A stretch of DNA of 25,563 nucleotides from Parapedobacter sp964613725. GTDB taxonomy: Bacteria; Bacteroidota; Bacteroidia; Sphingobacteriales; Sphingobacteriaceae. Positions 1 to 8,678 of this stretch are shown here, one piece after another. Each line of letters opens with the position of its first letter. Within the stretch, counting starts at the first letter, position 1. A model generated the notes under the pieces. The model did not search any database and was not told where the DNA came from. It saw nothing but the letters and a program-made list of their open reading frames with translations. The translations under genes and the position numbers were made by a program. The stretch is taken from the NCBI GenBank assembly GCA_964613725.1, contig CAZTJY010000054.1:1-25563 (forward strand). Reading direction: 5' to 3'.

Positions 1-127
1 TAGTAAACCGGAAGCACCGGATAACTTAGTATATGATCAAGTGTACTTTTCATTCGAATAAATTGTTTTTTTAAAGGCAATCCACGTAGGTTTCGTCTGA
101 TGAGACTATTTAAACTTACAATTCTCC

Positions 128-1120
128 TTACAAATCTCCGTTGCCGAAATCCCCTTTCACAAACAACTTCTTAAATCCGGCAGCTGTTGCGGTATCCACA
201 ATTTCCTGCCCATCTTTGCCATTTACCAACGCATAGATCAGTCCAGCCATGAAAGCGTCGCCACTGCCTATACGGTCTACCACTTCATTGGTCTCCTGTA
301 TCGCCGACATAAAATCGCCGCTACGCGTGTGGTAGGTGCCGTACAGTAGGTTATGGGTAGCAGAGTCCATGAAGCGGAACGTATAGGCGAGGTGTTTACA
401 CCCAGGCAATCGCTCGAACACTTCACGGGCTGATTCCTTGGCTTGTTCGAAATACGTATCGGGGGGAGTGTCCCGGTCCAGTGTTTCGAGCACCGCCGTT
501 CCCAACATCTTATGCGCCGCCCAGATATTGCCCATCACCACGTCGCAATACGGAAGCAGCGCCGGCATCACCTCGATCGGCTGCTTCCCGTAATTCCACA
601 ATTTATTGCGGTAATTGAGATCCACCGATACCACCAGTCCTTTGCGGCGGGCCGCCTCCAACGCTTCTTTGCATACCGCCCCGAGCGCCTCGTTAAGGGC
701 GGGTGTGAGCGCACTCCAATGGAACCAGGTATAACCATCGAGCATCTGATCCCAATCGATAGTTCCAGGCTGCAACTGGCTAAACGCCGAATATTTCCTA
801 TCGTACACCACCTCACCTTTGGTGAGCCCGTTCGCGGAAAGCAGGAAATATAGCCCCAATCTATCCCCCTCTAGTAACGTAGGCGACACGTCCACGCCGA
901 GCTCCTTCAACACGTCCAATGCCTGGGCGGCAAGTTCGTTGTCGGGCATCCGGCTCAGGTAGCTGCATGGTACGTTCCACTGCGCCAATGACGCAACGAC
1001 ATTGGCTTCGGAGCCAGCCGGGAAAACAACTACCGGGCTGCCTTTCTCCAAAAAAGACATACCCGTGGAGCTAATCCGCAACATCAGCTCGCCGAAAGAA
1101 AGTATACGATGTTTACTCAT
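128..1120 (-). CDS. kdgK: PfkB-family sugar kinase, probable 2-dehydro-3-deoxygluconokinase
   Basis: This 330-aa protein is a ribokinase/PfkB-fold cytosolic kinase. The C-terminal signature DRIGSGDAF (residues 282-290) holds the anion hole and the catalytic base Asp288, and the N-terminal strand FGELMLR fits the family. The middle part (YDRKYSAFSQL, then FHWSALTPALN and VDLNYRNKLW) resembles 2-keto-3-deoxygluconate kinases, which phosphorylate KDG to KDPG in uronate or Entner-Doudoroff catabolism. The substrate is inferred; another sugar kinase of the same family remains possible. The gene starts 81 bp after the addB stop, on the same strand. I saw no good TTTG/TAnnTTTG promoter in that gap, so it may be the last gene of the addAB transcript. 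No aldolase or uronate gene is adjacent. Confidence 0.85.
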   Translation of the reverse strand: MSKHRILSFGELMLRISSTGMSFLEKGSPVVVFPAGSEANVVASLAQWNVPCSYLSRMPDNELAAQALDVLKELGVDVSPTLLEGDRLGLYFLLSANGLTKGEVVYDRKYSAFSQLQPGTIDWDQMLDGYTWFHWSALTPALNEALGAVCKEALEAARRKGLVVSVDLNYRNKLWNYGKQPIEVMPALLPYCDVVMGNIWAAHKMLGTAVLETLDRDTPPDTYFEQAKESAREVFERLPGCKHLAYTFRFMDSATHNLLYGTYHTRSGDFMSAIQETNEVVDRIGSGDAFMAGLIYALVNGKDGQEIVDTATAAGFKKLFVKGDFGNGDL

Positions 1121-1201
1121 GGGGTGCTAAAATAGCATTTAAAGTACGAAACCGGAAACGCGCGCTGTAAATACGCCATATAATCTACGCACACGTTTTC
1201 G

Positions 1202-4096
1202 TTACACTTCCTCATCAGCTTGGTGTTGGCCGATAAACTCCTGGTAGGGGTCGTCCGGATACCATATTGCATCGCCATTGTGGCGGAAAGGGATGTCCGG
1301 GTTGAACAGTTCTTCCAATGTGTGGCGCAGAAACTCCACAAACCGACTTTTGGTCTCTTCCAGTCCGGCCCCTTCAACAACAAACCCGCTACGGCCACCC
1401 ATGTAAAACAGGGAACCCTCATTGCGGAGTTTGCGGGCGACGTAAAGGTTGGGTTCCACCCCGCGTGCACCGGTAACCTCTTCATACAACAGCGTATAAA
1501 ACAAGGTCTGTATCATTGCCTTATTGCTCTTGGCCGATGCCGGGGCGAACAAGGTTTCATAATCGCTGAACTTCAGTTCATCACGCCCGGTTTTGTAATC
1601 TACGATACGCGTTTTCCCGGCAACCACATCCACCCGATCGATGATGCCATACAGGCAGACCGTCTTTGTTTCACCAGCCACTGTAATCGGAAACTCGATG
1701 GTATAATCGCGTTCGTTCTCCAGCTCAACGATACGCAACGGTGCCACCTCGTTGGCGTCGTGGCGCAGGAACATGGCAGCATACTCCGTGGCAATCTTGA
1801 GGAGGATTCGATGCATGCCGTTGGGCGTCAATTGCTTTCCGGGGGGTACCTCCAGCACGCCAGCAAGCGCATCGAGGCATAGCTGCGGCAATCGGGGCAG
1901 CTGTTGCCGGATGTGTGCCGCCTCGATGGTTTCGTGTTGGGCCCGCAGCTGTTCATACACTGTTTGCATCGCGCCGTGTACCACCGAGCCCAGTTTGTTC
2001 AGTTCAAACTCTTCCGAAATCCGCGGAGGTTCTTTGATTTCGGCAATGTATTTCAGGAAGAACAGCAGCGGCGACTGCAGGTAGGTGGTGAGGGCCGAGG
2101 CCGACAACCGCAGTCGGTCGGGGGCATCGGTATCCACATAGCGCTGCATCTTCTTCCACACGGCGCCATTTTTGGGTACGGCGATGGGAGCGGGGGGTGC
2201 CACGGTCCGCACCGGCTGCCGGTGCACCCGGCGGTGCCACTCAAATGGGCTTTCAAATGCCAGTTGCCGCACAAAGCGGCTCACTTCCCCGCTGTTACGC
2301 TCGTCCACCACCTGATTGTACACGACCGTGACCCGACCCGGGTGCTGCAGCAAACGGTAGAAGAGGTAGGCCGAAAGGGCATCCTGGTTTTCAAGCACCG
2401 GCAGGCCATGTGCTCTCCGGATCGAGTCGGGGATAAATGTGGGCGCCGCAGTGATTTTCGGCAGCGCCCCCTCGTTCGCCCCGATAATAAACACCTCATC
2501 GAAGTCGAGGCTACGGCTTTCGAGCAGCCCCATGATCTGTATACCATTCAGCGGCTCTCCCTCTATCGGTGCCGTGACGCCTTGGAGTGCTTTCCGGATC
2601 AGTGAGCAGGCAAAGGCCACCGAGAGACCGGGGTGGGCGGCTAGGCCGTCGTGCAAAAGGTTAATCGCCTTTTTGGCCGCGATCAGGAGGGATGCTTCGA
2701 TATGCTGTAAAGCACTATCTTGCTGGCGCTGTTCCAGCACCCCTTCAAGCAGCCCATGCAGTGCCTGTAGCAGCGCGCCGCTATCCTTCCGCTCCACAAA
2801 AAAGTCGGGGTAGCTGCCCGAGCTGAGCACCAACCCGCCAGCGGGCAGCTCCTGCCATTGATTCGTGCTGACCAGCTGCTGGATATTGCGCCGCTCTTGG
2901 GCCGCTATCCCACAAAGCGGATGGGTCAGCACGGCCTCCACATCGAGGTGCTGCACCGTTCCCCCGCGTTGGGCATAATGTTCCTGGATGCGTAACCACA
3001 GGTCGATGTAACCGAAGAGCGTGGACTGCACCAGCGGGTAACCGACGGTCACGTTGAAGTCGATATCCTCCGGCAGGCTCTGCAACAGCGGTATCAACAG
3101 GCTCTCGTCGGCCAGGATGATGGCTGTACGGGTGGGCGAAGCCATTCCGGTGGCTGCCGCGGCCAACAAGGCGGGCAGCATCTTCGCCTGTGCCACTGCA
3201 CCCGAGGCCGCGATCACCTCCATCTGACGTGTTTTCGCTCCCAGAATGGACGGGAAGTCGCCCAAGGCATTTTTCAGTCCATATTGCCCGATATTCCGGC
3301 GCAAGAACAACCCGGCTTCCTGCAAGTCATCCGCCACGTAGTAACGGTCGCCATCGAAATAGAAAAGCGTGCGCCCTTCTTCCTGCCACTGGGTGAACAG
3401 CCGGATTTCACATCGGCTGAGGGCATTGAAGCCCACAAATGCCACCTGTTTATACCTGTCAATAAAATGGGGATTGGCAGCGTGCCCTTCCGCGAGGTCG
3501 CGGTAGGTCACTGCCGAAGTGGTTATCCCTTGCTCGGCAAGCGCTTCCCTAAACTGCCTGTACAGCCGTGGCAGGCGACCCCAAAGTTTTAGGAACTTCT
3601 GCTGTATAGCGGTTTGTTTGCCCACGGAAAACGACTCCCAGAATTGCCGCATGAACCGCTGCTGCTCGGTTGACAGGTGCGGAAAACGTTGCTGGAGCAA
3701 GGCGATGTCTCGTAATTCGGCATATACTTCCGTGGGGTCTACAAGGTCGTAATCCAGCTGGGCGAAGTCGGCCAGAATGATTTCCGCCAGCGGATAGAAC
3801 GCGTCCGGCGTTTCCTCGGGCAAGCCTTCTTCGCGCAGCAACCGATTATGCAGCTGGTGCAGGATAAAAAACTGGGCAAGCCCATTGCTTTGCGGCAGTG
3901 GCGAGGATAGAGCAAAAAATTCCTGCACGGTGAAAAACGCCGGGCTCCACAACGGTTTGCCCGCGAGGTCGGCCAGGTGCTTGCGCAGGAACACAATGGG
4001 CCGTTTATTGGTTAGCACCACCGCCACGTCACTTAGGTTATCGAAACGCGACAGCAGATCCGCTGCTACTTGCCGGAGAAAGGGTGTCGTGTTCAT
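1202..4096 (-). CDS. addB: AddB-like PD-(D/E)XK nuclease / inactive helicase subunit
   Basis: This 964-aa protein is the partner of the upstream helicase-nuclease, and the start codon overlaps the addA stop (ATGA). The C-terminal third is a RecB-type nuclease: a His in LGSVVHGAMQ, then IIDRVD with Asp820, then VDYKTG with Asp833 and Lys835, and a Q-x3-Y-like segment (MIQTLFYTLLY). The N-terminal two-thirds has a UvrD-like layout (for example FDEVFIIGANEGALPK) but no Walker A motif, as in AddB/RexB proteins. With AddA it would resect double-strand DNA ends for RecA-dependent recombination. I do not see the four-cysteine Fe-S cluster motif that brackets the nuclease domain in Firmicutes AddB. 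The family assignment is firm; the symbol is by analogy. Confidence 0.85.
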   Translation of the reverse strand: MNTTPFLRQVAADLLSRFDNLSDVAVVLTNKRPIVFLRKHLADLAGKPLWSPAFFTVQEFFALSSPLPQSNGLAQFFILHQLHNRLLREEGLPEETPDAFYPLAEIILADFAQLDYDLVDPTEVYAELRDIALLQQRFPHLSTEQQRFMRQFWESFSVGKQTAIQQKFLKLWGRLPRLYRQFREALAEQGITTSAVTYRDLAEGHAANPHFIDRYKQVAFVGFNALSRCEIRLFTQWQEEGRTLFYFDGDRYYVADDLQEAGLFLRRNIGQYGLKNALGDFPSILGAKTRQMEVIAASGAVAQAKMLPALLAAAATGMASPTRTAIILADESLLIPLLQSLPEDIDFNVTVGYPLVQSTLFGYIDLWLRIQEHYAQRGGTVQHLDVEAVLTHPLCGIAAQERRNIQQLVSTNQWQELPAGGLVLSSGSYPDFFVERKDSGALLQALHGLLEGVLEQRQQDSALQHIEASLLIAAKKAINLLHDGLAAHPGLSVAFACSLIRKALQGVTAPIEGEPLNGIQIMGLLESRSLDFDEVFIIGANEGALPKITAAPTFIPDSIRRAHGLPVLENQDALSAYLFYRLLQHPGRVTVVYNQVVDERNSGEVSRFVRQLAFESPFEWHRRVHRQPVRTVAPPAPIAVPKNGAVWKKMQRYVDTDAPDRLRLSASALTTYLQSPLLFFLKYIAEIKEPPRISEEFELNKLGSVVHGAMQTVYEQLRAQHETIEAAHIRQQLPRLPQLCLDALAGVLEVPPGKQLTPNGMHRILLKIATEYAAMFLRHDANEVAPLRIVELENERDYTIEFPITVAGETKTVCLYGIIDRVDVVAGKTRIVDYKTGRDELKFSDYETLFAPASAKSNKAMIQTLFYTLLYEEVTGARGVEPNLYVARKLRNEGSLFYMGGRSGFVVEGAGLEETKSRFVEFLRHTLEELFNPDIPFRHNGDAIWYPDDPYQEFIGQHQADEEV

Positions 4097-7000
4097 ATGG
4101 CAACCAGTTTATTCAGGGTTCCATAATATACGTATCCTTTTACGTTGGGCATACCGAGTTGGCGAAGCACCAGTTGGTAGTCCGCCACCTGCTTGCGGTG
4201 TGCCTCGTCCTCCTGCTGGGTGAATTTGAAATCGAGCACAATGGTTTCCTCGCGCCCCACCAACACCTTATCCGGGCGCAGTGTCCGTCCGTTTGGCAAA
4301 ATCACGCTGCGCTCGTTCCAATGTTGGTAGTCGCCCCCATACCATGCCTTCAACTGCGGATGTTCCCATGTGGCCAAGATGAGGGCCCGCAGTTCCGTCC
4401 GCTCGTCGGCCTGCACCAAGCCCTGTGCGTATAGACCATCAAGCGCCGCATCCAGGCCGTCAACACCGGCAACGGTAGCCATCAGCTCATGGAGGAGCTG
4501 GCCATGGCGCCTTGCGGCTTCCCGCCGCACCATGTCCAACTCGGCATGCATTTCAGGCCGCGCCAGTTCCGCTTTCAGCCGGCCTGATGTGGGATAATGA
4601 TCGAACGAAAAGCTCCCTTCCGCATTTTCCACATCACCATCAGGCCGCCCACCACGCCCCCCTGCCGGTTCGCCGTAACGGATTCCGTGATCGAACACCA
4701 CGTCCAGCTCGTCGGCATGGCGCTGCAAGACCTCCAGTAGCATATCGCCTGCCACCAGCGTGCTGATCTCGTCAGCTCCTTTAATATCAGGAGCTGTAAC
4801 ATACAGGTGTTTCCGTGTGCGGGTGGTGGCCACATAGAGCGTATTGAGCGCATCCATGTAATTGAAAAGCATCTCCTCAAAATACGCCTTATATAAGGAA
4901 GACCGGCCGAGGTCGCTTTTATACTTTACAGGTGCCTTATCGAGCAGCGCATAGGGTGTGTTGGTGGTATCCACCCAGAAATTTCCATTCGGTTTGCCAT
5001 CAATGGGCCACGCGCAGAAGGGGATCATCACCACGTCGAAGGCTAGCCCTTTCGATTTATGGACCGTAATCACTTCCACGGCATCGGCGTCGGCACCGGC
5101 CGGAAGGGCCTTGTCTATGCCCTCCTCTTCCCAATACGTCAGGAATGCAGATATACCTCGGTCGCCGTTGGCTAAAAAACCAGCTATAATATCGCGGAAC
5201 GCGAAGATATAAGGCAAATGCTGGGGCAACACATGCAATCCATAGGCGTCAATCAGGGTTTCAACCAGTTCGACCAGTGGCAGCTGAGCCCATACCGGGC
5301 CTTGCTTACAAAGCGGTTCCGGCAGCAATCCCATCAAGCCGTCGAGGCCTCCCCCGCAAATGCGCAGCCAATCGTCGGATGCTACCGGTTTACCATGCAG
5401 TTGACTGTACAACAATATACAGTTGGCGCGGTATAATGCCGCGTCCGAAACACCCCCCGACAGTGCACGTAGCGTATCCACCAACAGCCGGATGGCAGGG
5501 TTGTTGGCCAGCGTCAATGCTTCGCCGGATACCACATCAAAAGAAACGCTGGTCTCCCGCTGCCGGTCTAGCAGGTAATGGATGACTTCGCGGGCCTCGT
5601 TGTTGGTACGTACCAGGATACCGATTTGCCCGGCCATATAGGTGCCGGCGGCCAGCCATCCCGTCAGGGTATCGGCCATGCGGGCCAGCGCTTCCCCTTT
5701 CACCGCACTTGGGCGGTGGCTGTTGCTCGTCACCTCGATGAAGTCGACCTGCACCACGCCGCCTGCTCTATCGGCATGCTGGGGTAGCTTCTGAGCACTA
5801 TCGTGGTATGCGCGGATAATGGTATCGTGGTTGCCGGATGGTTTCCACCATTGCTCGTATTGCTCCTCGCCCAGTTCCTTCAGCACGCGGTCGTTGAGGC
5901 GTCGCTGCAGCCATGCTGGCGCATATTCGAAGACCAGGTTATTGAAGGCCACGATGCGTTCATGGCTGCGGTAGTTGGTATCCAGCGTTTCCCGTCGAAT
6001 GAGCGCGGTCGTGTCGGCTACATTGAACGCCTGCCCGATCTGCCGTTCGGCGCGGTCGAGTAAGATGCGCCAGTCGCCACTGCGCCAACGGTAGATGCTC
6101 TGCTTCACATCACCCACCATGAGATGTTCGCTCCGCGTACCCGTCGCATTTCCCATCGCATTGATCAGTAGCGGCCGCAGGTTGTCCCATTGCCTTTTCG
6201 AAGTATCTTGGAATTCATCGAAAAGGAAATGCCGGAAACGGTTTCCCATTTTCTCCCAGATAAAGGTGGGGTCGCCCGATTCGTTCGTGCCGATGTTACC
6301 GAGTAGGATCTGTGCATCGCTGATGAGCTGTGCGGCATTGTCATGGCGCCACTCAGCCAGCAGCGCACTCATTTCCTTGAGCAGTCGCAGGTAATAGAGG
6401 TTTTCGTCAATCGCCTTGGCGAGGAAGTAATCGGGGGCCTGTTCGATGTATAGCATTTGCAGCTGTTCGAGCAGGGGGTTCAGTACGCCATACAGCGCCG
6501 CCATGCCACCATCCAGCCCGCCTGTTTGCCATTCGTCGGGTTGGTGTATATATTTTTCCAGCTTCTTGACTGCATCTGCTGGGTCTTCCGCCGAAAAACG
6601 GTCCAGCCTACCGAGGTGATTGCGCGATTTGCCACGTAGGTCGGTTGCGTCCACGCCCGACTTACCGAAGGCATCGGATGCCGTCTGAAGCAGCCCTCCG
6701 AAGGCTTCTTCGAACTGCTTAATGGCTGTTTTGCAATACCGGTCGAGGTTGGTGAAGAGTGCTTCCCCAGGCATGTGCGACACGGCCTTATCGAAGTCCT
6801 GGAAATCTTCTTTAAAAATCTCCGATGCCAGCTCGCTCAGTGCCCAGCGGTAATTCCAGTTTTCGTCGCGATCGATCTTGGCCTGTGCATAGTCCATAAT
6901 CCATTGTAACAGATCAGGACGCCCGTCGAGCAAACGGTTGAGGCGCAGCACCAAGTCGGCCTTCACCTTGCGAATATTCATTTCCAGCTTATAGCCTGCG

Positions 7001-7404
7001 TCGATGCCAAGCTCGAAAGTAAACCCGCGAATCACCTTCTGGGTGAACCCGTCGATGGTGCTCACGGCAAACCGGCTAAAGTCGTGCAAGATTTTACGAT
7101 AGGTTTCTGCAGACCGTTGCTGCAGCGCAACGATATCCCATGTGGGATATGCAGCTAGCAGGATTTCCCGATAGCCACTTGCAACATCCGTGGTGCTGCC
7201 GTCGGTCGTGGCTAGTACCTCCAACACATCCAGTATCCGGCCCTTCATCTCGGCCGTTGCCTTATTTGTAAACGTGATGGCCAGGATTTCGCGGTACTTA
7301 TGTTCACCAGCAAACAACAGTATGAGATACTGTGCGGTGAGGCTGAAGGTCTTGCCCGACCCAGCAGAAGCTTTGAGAATTTTTAATGGCGGAACGGCGG
7401 GCAT
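4093..7404 (-). CDS. addA: AddA-like UvrD/RecB helicase-nuclease
   Basis: This SF1 DNA helicase has a C-terminal nuclease. I start it at the ATG at 7404 (1103 aa), because LKILKASAGSGKTFS follows at once; an in-frame ATG at 7491 would place the start inside the repeat element. Motifs seen are Walker A (ASAGSGKT, Lys18), motif II (LFDEFQDT, Asp396-Glu397), motif III (VGDVKQSIYRWRSGD), motif V (VITVHKSKGLAFD) and motif VI (YVATTRTRKHLYV). The RecB-like nuclease shows Asp1045 (RPDKV), Asp1058 and Lys1060 (LDFKF), with an upstream His in GQLLHELM. It acts with the adjacent addB product at DNA breaks. The nearest upstream promoter lies in repeat copy 1, and a terminator-like hairpin sits between that promoter and this start. 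Confidence 0.9.
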   Translation of the reverse strand: MPAVPPLKILKASAGSGKTFSLTAQYLILLFAGEHKYREILAITFTNKATAEMKGRILDVLEVLATTDGSTTDVASGYREILLAAYPTWDIVALQQRSAETYRKILHDFSRFAVSTIDGFTQKVIRGFTFELGIDAGYKLEMNIRKVKADLVLRLNRLLDGRPDLLQWIMDYAQAKIDRDENWNYRWALSELASEIFKEDFQDFDKAVSHMPGEALFTNLDRYCKTAIKQFEEAFGGLLQTASDAFGKSGVDATDLRGKSRNHLGRLDRFSAEDPADAVKKLEKYIHQPDEWQTGGLDGGMAALYGVLNPLLEQLQMLYIEQAPDYFLAKAIDENLYYLRLLKEMSALLAEWRHDNAAQLISDAQILLGNIGTNESGDPTFIWEKMGNRFRHFLFDEFQDTSKRQWDNLRPLLINAMGNATGTRSEHLMVGDVKQSIYRWRSGDWRILLDRAERQIGQAFNVADTTALIRRETLDTNYRSHERIVAFNNLVFEYAPAWLQRRLNDRVLKELGEEQYEQWWKPSGNHDTIIRAYHDSAQKLPQHADRAGGVVQVDFIEVTSNSHRPSAVKGEALARMADTLTGWLAAGTYMAGQIGILVRTNNEAREVIHYLLDRQRETSVSFDVVSGEALTLANNPAIRLLVDTLRALSGGVSDAALYRANCILLYSQLHGKPVASDDWLRICGGGLDGLMGLLPEPLCKQGPVWAQLPLVELVETLIDAYGLHVLPQHLPYIFAFRDIIAGFLANGDRGISAFLTYWEEEGIDKALPAGADADAVEVITVHKSKGLAFDVVMIPFCAWPIDGKPNGNFWVDTTNTPYALLDKAPVKYKSDLGRSSLYKAYFEEMLFNYMDALNTLYVATTRTRKHLYVTAPDIKGADEISTLVAGDMLLEVLQRHADELDVVFDHGIRYGEPAGGRGGRPDGDVENAEGSFSFDHYPTSGRLKAELARPEMHAELDMVRREAARRHGQLLHELMATVAGVDGLDAALDGLYAQGLVQADERTELRALILATWEHPQLKAWYGGDYQHWNERSVILPNGRTLRPDKVLVGREETIVLDFKFTQQEDEAHRKQVADYQLVLRQLGMPNVKGYVYYGTLNKLVAI

Positions 7405-7443
7405 AACTGTGTTTTCAGGGGTGAAGGTAGGTATTTTTTCGGC

Positions 7444-7480
7444 AAAAAAAAAGATCTCCAAACGGGGAGAATGGAGACCT
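7444..7480 (-). terminator. Intrinsic terminator / possible attenuator before addA
   Basis: On the minus strand, the arms 7480-7473 and 7459-7452 form an 8-bp stem (one G-U pair) around a 13-nt loop, followed by nine T residues (7452-7444, the first within the stem). This is a textbook intrinsic terminator. It ends 40 nt before the addA start, so it either ends a short RNA or attenuates addAB transcription from the promoter at 7516-7546. Confidence 0.7.
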
Positions 7481-7510
7481 TTACTAACCAATTATAAACC
7501 TAAATTATGA
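7444..7510 (-). ncRNA. Candidate small RNA / leader RNA, copy 1
   Basis: A minus-strand transcript of about 65 nt is predicted from a start near 7510 to the T-run at 7444. It has an AU-rich 5' half of about 30 nt that is identical in copy 2. The hairpin that follows has a C-rich loop (TTCTCCCC on the minus strand). The two stem differences between copies keep pairing only if the minus strand is the RNA (G-U pairs); the plus strand would have A-C mismatches. No ORF of useful size is present. I do not recognise it as a named RNA family; it could be an sRNA or an attenuated addAB leader. Confidence 0.5.
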
Positions 7511-7563
7511 TGGCACAAAGATAGTGTATTTTTAACACTATGCAAATTATTTTTTCATTTTTT
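7450..7563. repeat. 114-bp direct repeat, copy 1
   Basis: Aligned without gaps to 8618-8731, 109 of 114 positions match; the differences are at 7454, 7476, 7513, 7514 and 7558. The unit holds promoter, dyad, short transcript and hairpin. The copies flank the isomerase-like gene in direct orientation, 1168 bp apart. No transposase or terminal inverted repeats were seen. Confidence 0.9.
7516..7546 (-). promoter_or_regulatory. Bacteroidota-type promoter, repeat copy 1
   Basis: Read on the minus strand, TTTG (7546-7543) is followed by a 19-bp spacer and TATCTTTG (7523-7516). This matches the known Bacteroidota consensus TTTG-N19-21-TAnnTTTG exactly. Transcription would start near 7510 and run toward addA. 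A perfect 7-bp dyad (7521-7527 with 7535-7541) fills the spacer. Confidence 0.7.
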
Positions 7564-7594
7564 ATATTTACCACATGCCAACGACCGCGCCAAC

Positions 7595-7625
7595 CTTGTT
7601 ATTCCGACGGATTTCCGTAGGTTTA
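7595..7625 (+). promoter_or_regulatory. Probable promoter of the isomerase-like gene
   Basis: CTTG (7595-7598), a 19-bp spacer and TAGGTTTA (7618-7625) match TTTG/TAnnTTTG with one mismatch in each element. The predicted start is near 7632, about 40 nt before the ATG at 7670. It is divergent from the repeat copy 1 promoter. Confidence 0.4.
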
Positions 7626-7669
7626 CCACCGATAAAATGGAAGACCATAACGATCAAAACAATACCCAT

Positions 7670-8563
7670 ATGAAACCCGCACCTCAACTTTTCTCGAGAA
7701 GAAGCACCTTGAAAGCCGTTGCTGCCGGCGCGACAGCCGTGATGTCTACCAACCTATTCCAAGGTGTATCGGCTGCGCAAAAAGCTGTCGCGCAACCGCT
7801 GAAGGGACGTGTCAACCACTCGGTTTGCCGCTGGTGTTACCCATCCGTCCCATTGGAATCGCTCTGCAAGACGGCCAAGGAAATTGGTATCACAGCAATT
7901 GACTTGGTCGGCCCCGGGGAGTGGCCGGTATTGAATCAATACGGACTACATGCCGCTATGACCCATGGCGCGGGCAAGGGGATTACGGAAGGGTTCAACG
8001 ACCCCTCCCTGCATGACGAGCTGGTGGCCAGTTACGAGCAGCTAATCCCCCAGGTGGCGGAGGCCGGTTATGACCAGCTCATTTGTTTTTCAGGCAACCG
8101 TCGGGGGCTTGACGACGAGCAGGGCATCCGTCATTGCGCCACCGGCCTGAAGCGTCTCATAGGCACAGCCGAGCGGCACGGCGTTACGCTGGTGATGGAA
8201 CTACTTAACAGCAAGGTAGACCATCCCGACTACCAATGTGACCATACGGCGTGGGGTGCCGCACTTTGCGACGCCGTGGGGTCCGATAAGTTCAAGCTGC
8301 TCTATGACATCTACCACATGCAAATCATGGAAGGCGACGTGATTGCCACCATCCGCAAATACCATCCTTATATCGCCCATTACCATACGGGCGGGGTGCC
8401 CGGGCGCAATGAAATCAATGAAACACAAGAACTCAACTATCCCGCCATCATGCGGGCCATTGTCGAAACCGGCTTCAAAGGATATGTAGCCCAAGAGTTT
8501 ATTCCAAAACAACCCGAACCGCTCAAGTCATTAGCGCAGGCTATCCAAATTTGTGATGTATAG
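7670..8563 (+). CDS. Tat-exported sugar isomerase/epimerase, hydroxypyruvate isomerase-like
   Basis: This 297-aa TIM-barrel protein belongs to the AP-endonuclease-2 / xylose isomerase-like superfamily, closest in look to hydroxypyruvate isomerases. An SRRSTLK twin-arginine motif (Arg10-Arg11), then a hydrophobic Ala-rich stretch, predicts Tat export to the periplasm, as is common for this family in Bacteroidota. Likely metal ligands are Glu177 (VMELLN), Asp213 and His216 (YDIYH), the His in HYHTGG, and Glu276 (VAQEFIP). I prefer the ATG at 7670 over 7637 because it puts the Arg pair at the usual distance. The true substrate cannot be read from the sequence. The gene stands alone on the plus strand between minus-strand units and is bracketed by the direct repeats. 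Confidence 0.8.
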   Translation: MKPAPQLFSRRSTLKAVAAGATAVMSTNLFQGVSAAQKAVAQPLKGRVNHSVCRWCYPSVPLESLCKTAKEIGITAIDLVGPGEWPVLNQYGLHAAMTHGAGKGITEGFNDPSLHDELVASYEQLIPQVAEAGYDQLICFSGNRRGLDDEQGIRHCATGLKRLIGTAERHGVTLVMELLNSKVDHPDYQCDHTAWGAALCDAVGSDKFKLLYDIYHMQIMEGDVIATIRKYHPYIAHYHTGGVPGRNEINETQELNYPAIMRAIVETGFKGYVAQEFIPKQPEPLKSLAQAIQICDV

Positions 8564-8611
8564 GTAGGTCTTAACTAGTCGGCTCGGCAGACGGCAAGCA
8601 TACACCGCTAT

Positions 8612-8678
8612 TAAACGAAAGGTCTCCAAACGGGGAGAATGGAAACCTTTACTAACCAATTATAAACCTAAATTATGA
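8612..8678 (-). ncRNA. Candidate small RNA, copy 2
   Basis: This is the second copy of the short minus-strand transcript, starting near 8678. The hairpin arms are 8648-8641 and 8627-8620, with one G-U pair on the minus strand and the same 13-nt loop. The T-run after the stem is short and broken, so termination should be weaker than in copy 1. No minus-strand gene lies ahead of it: it points into the 3' end of the isomerase-like gene, so a longer transcript would be antisense to that mRNA. Confidence 0.45.

Noticed and set aside
90..115. Hairpin with CTGATGAG downstream of kdgK, resembling a hammerhead core or terminator
   Set aside because: No GAAA partner and cleavage triplet at the right spacing, and no T-run follows on the minus strand; the stem is broken into 4-bp pieces.
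1220..2605. Long plus-strand open frames (220 and 233 aa) opposite addB
   Set aside because: They are shadows of the AddB-like nuclease coding region, with low-complexity, family-less translations.
7508..7525. Tiny plus-strand ORF in both repeats (MMAQR in copy 1, MMIQR in copy 2)
   Set aside because: It overlaps the minus-strand -7 box, differs between copies in its third residue, and has no plus-strand promoter or start signal.
7637..7669. Upstream ATG of the isomerase-like gene
   Set aside because: It adds 11 polar residues ahead of the Tat signal and lies very near the predicted transcription start; ATG 7670 fits better.
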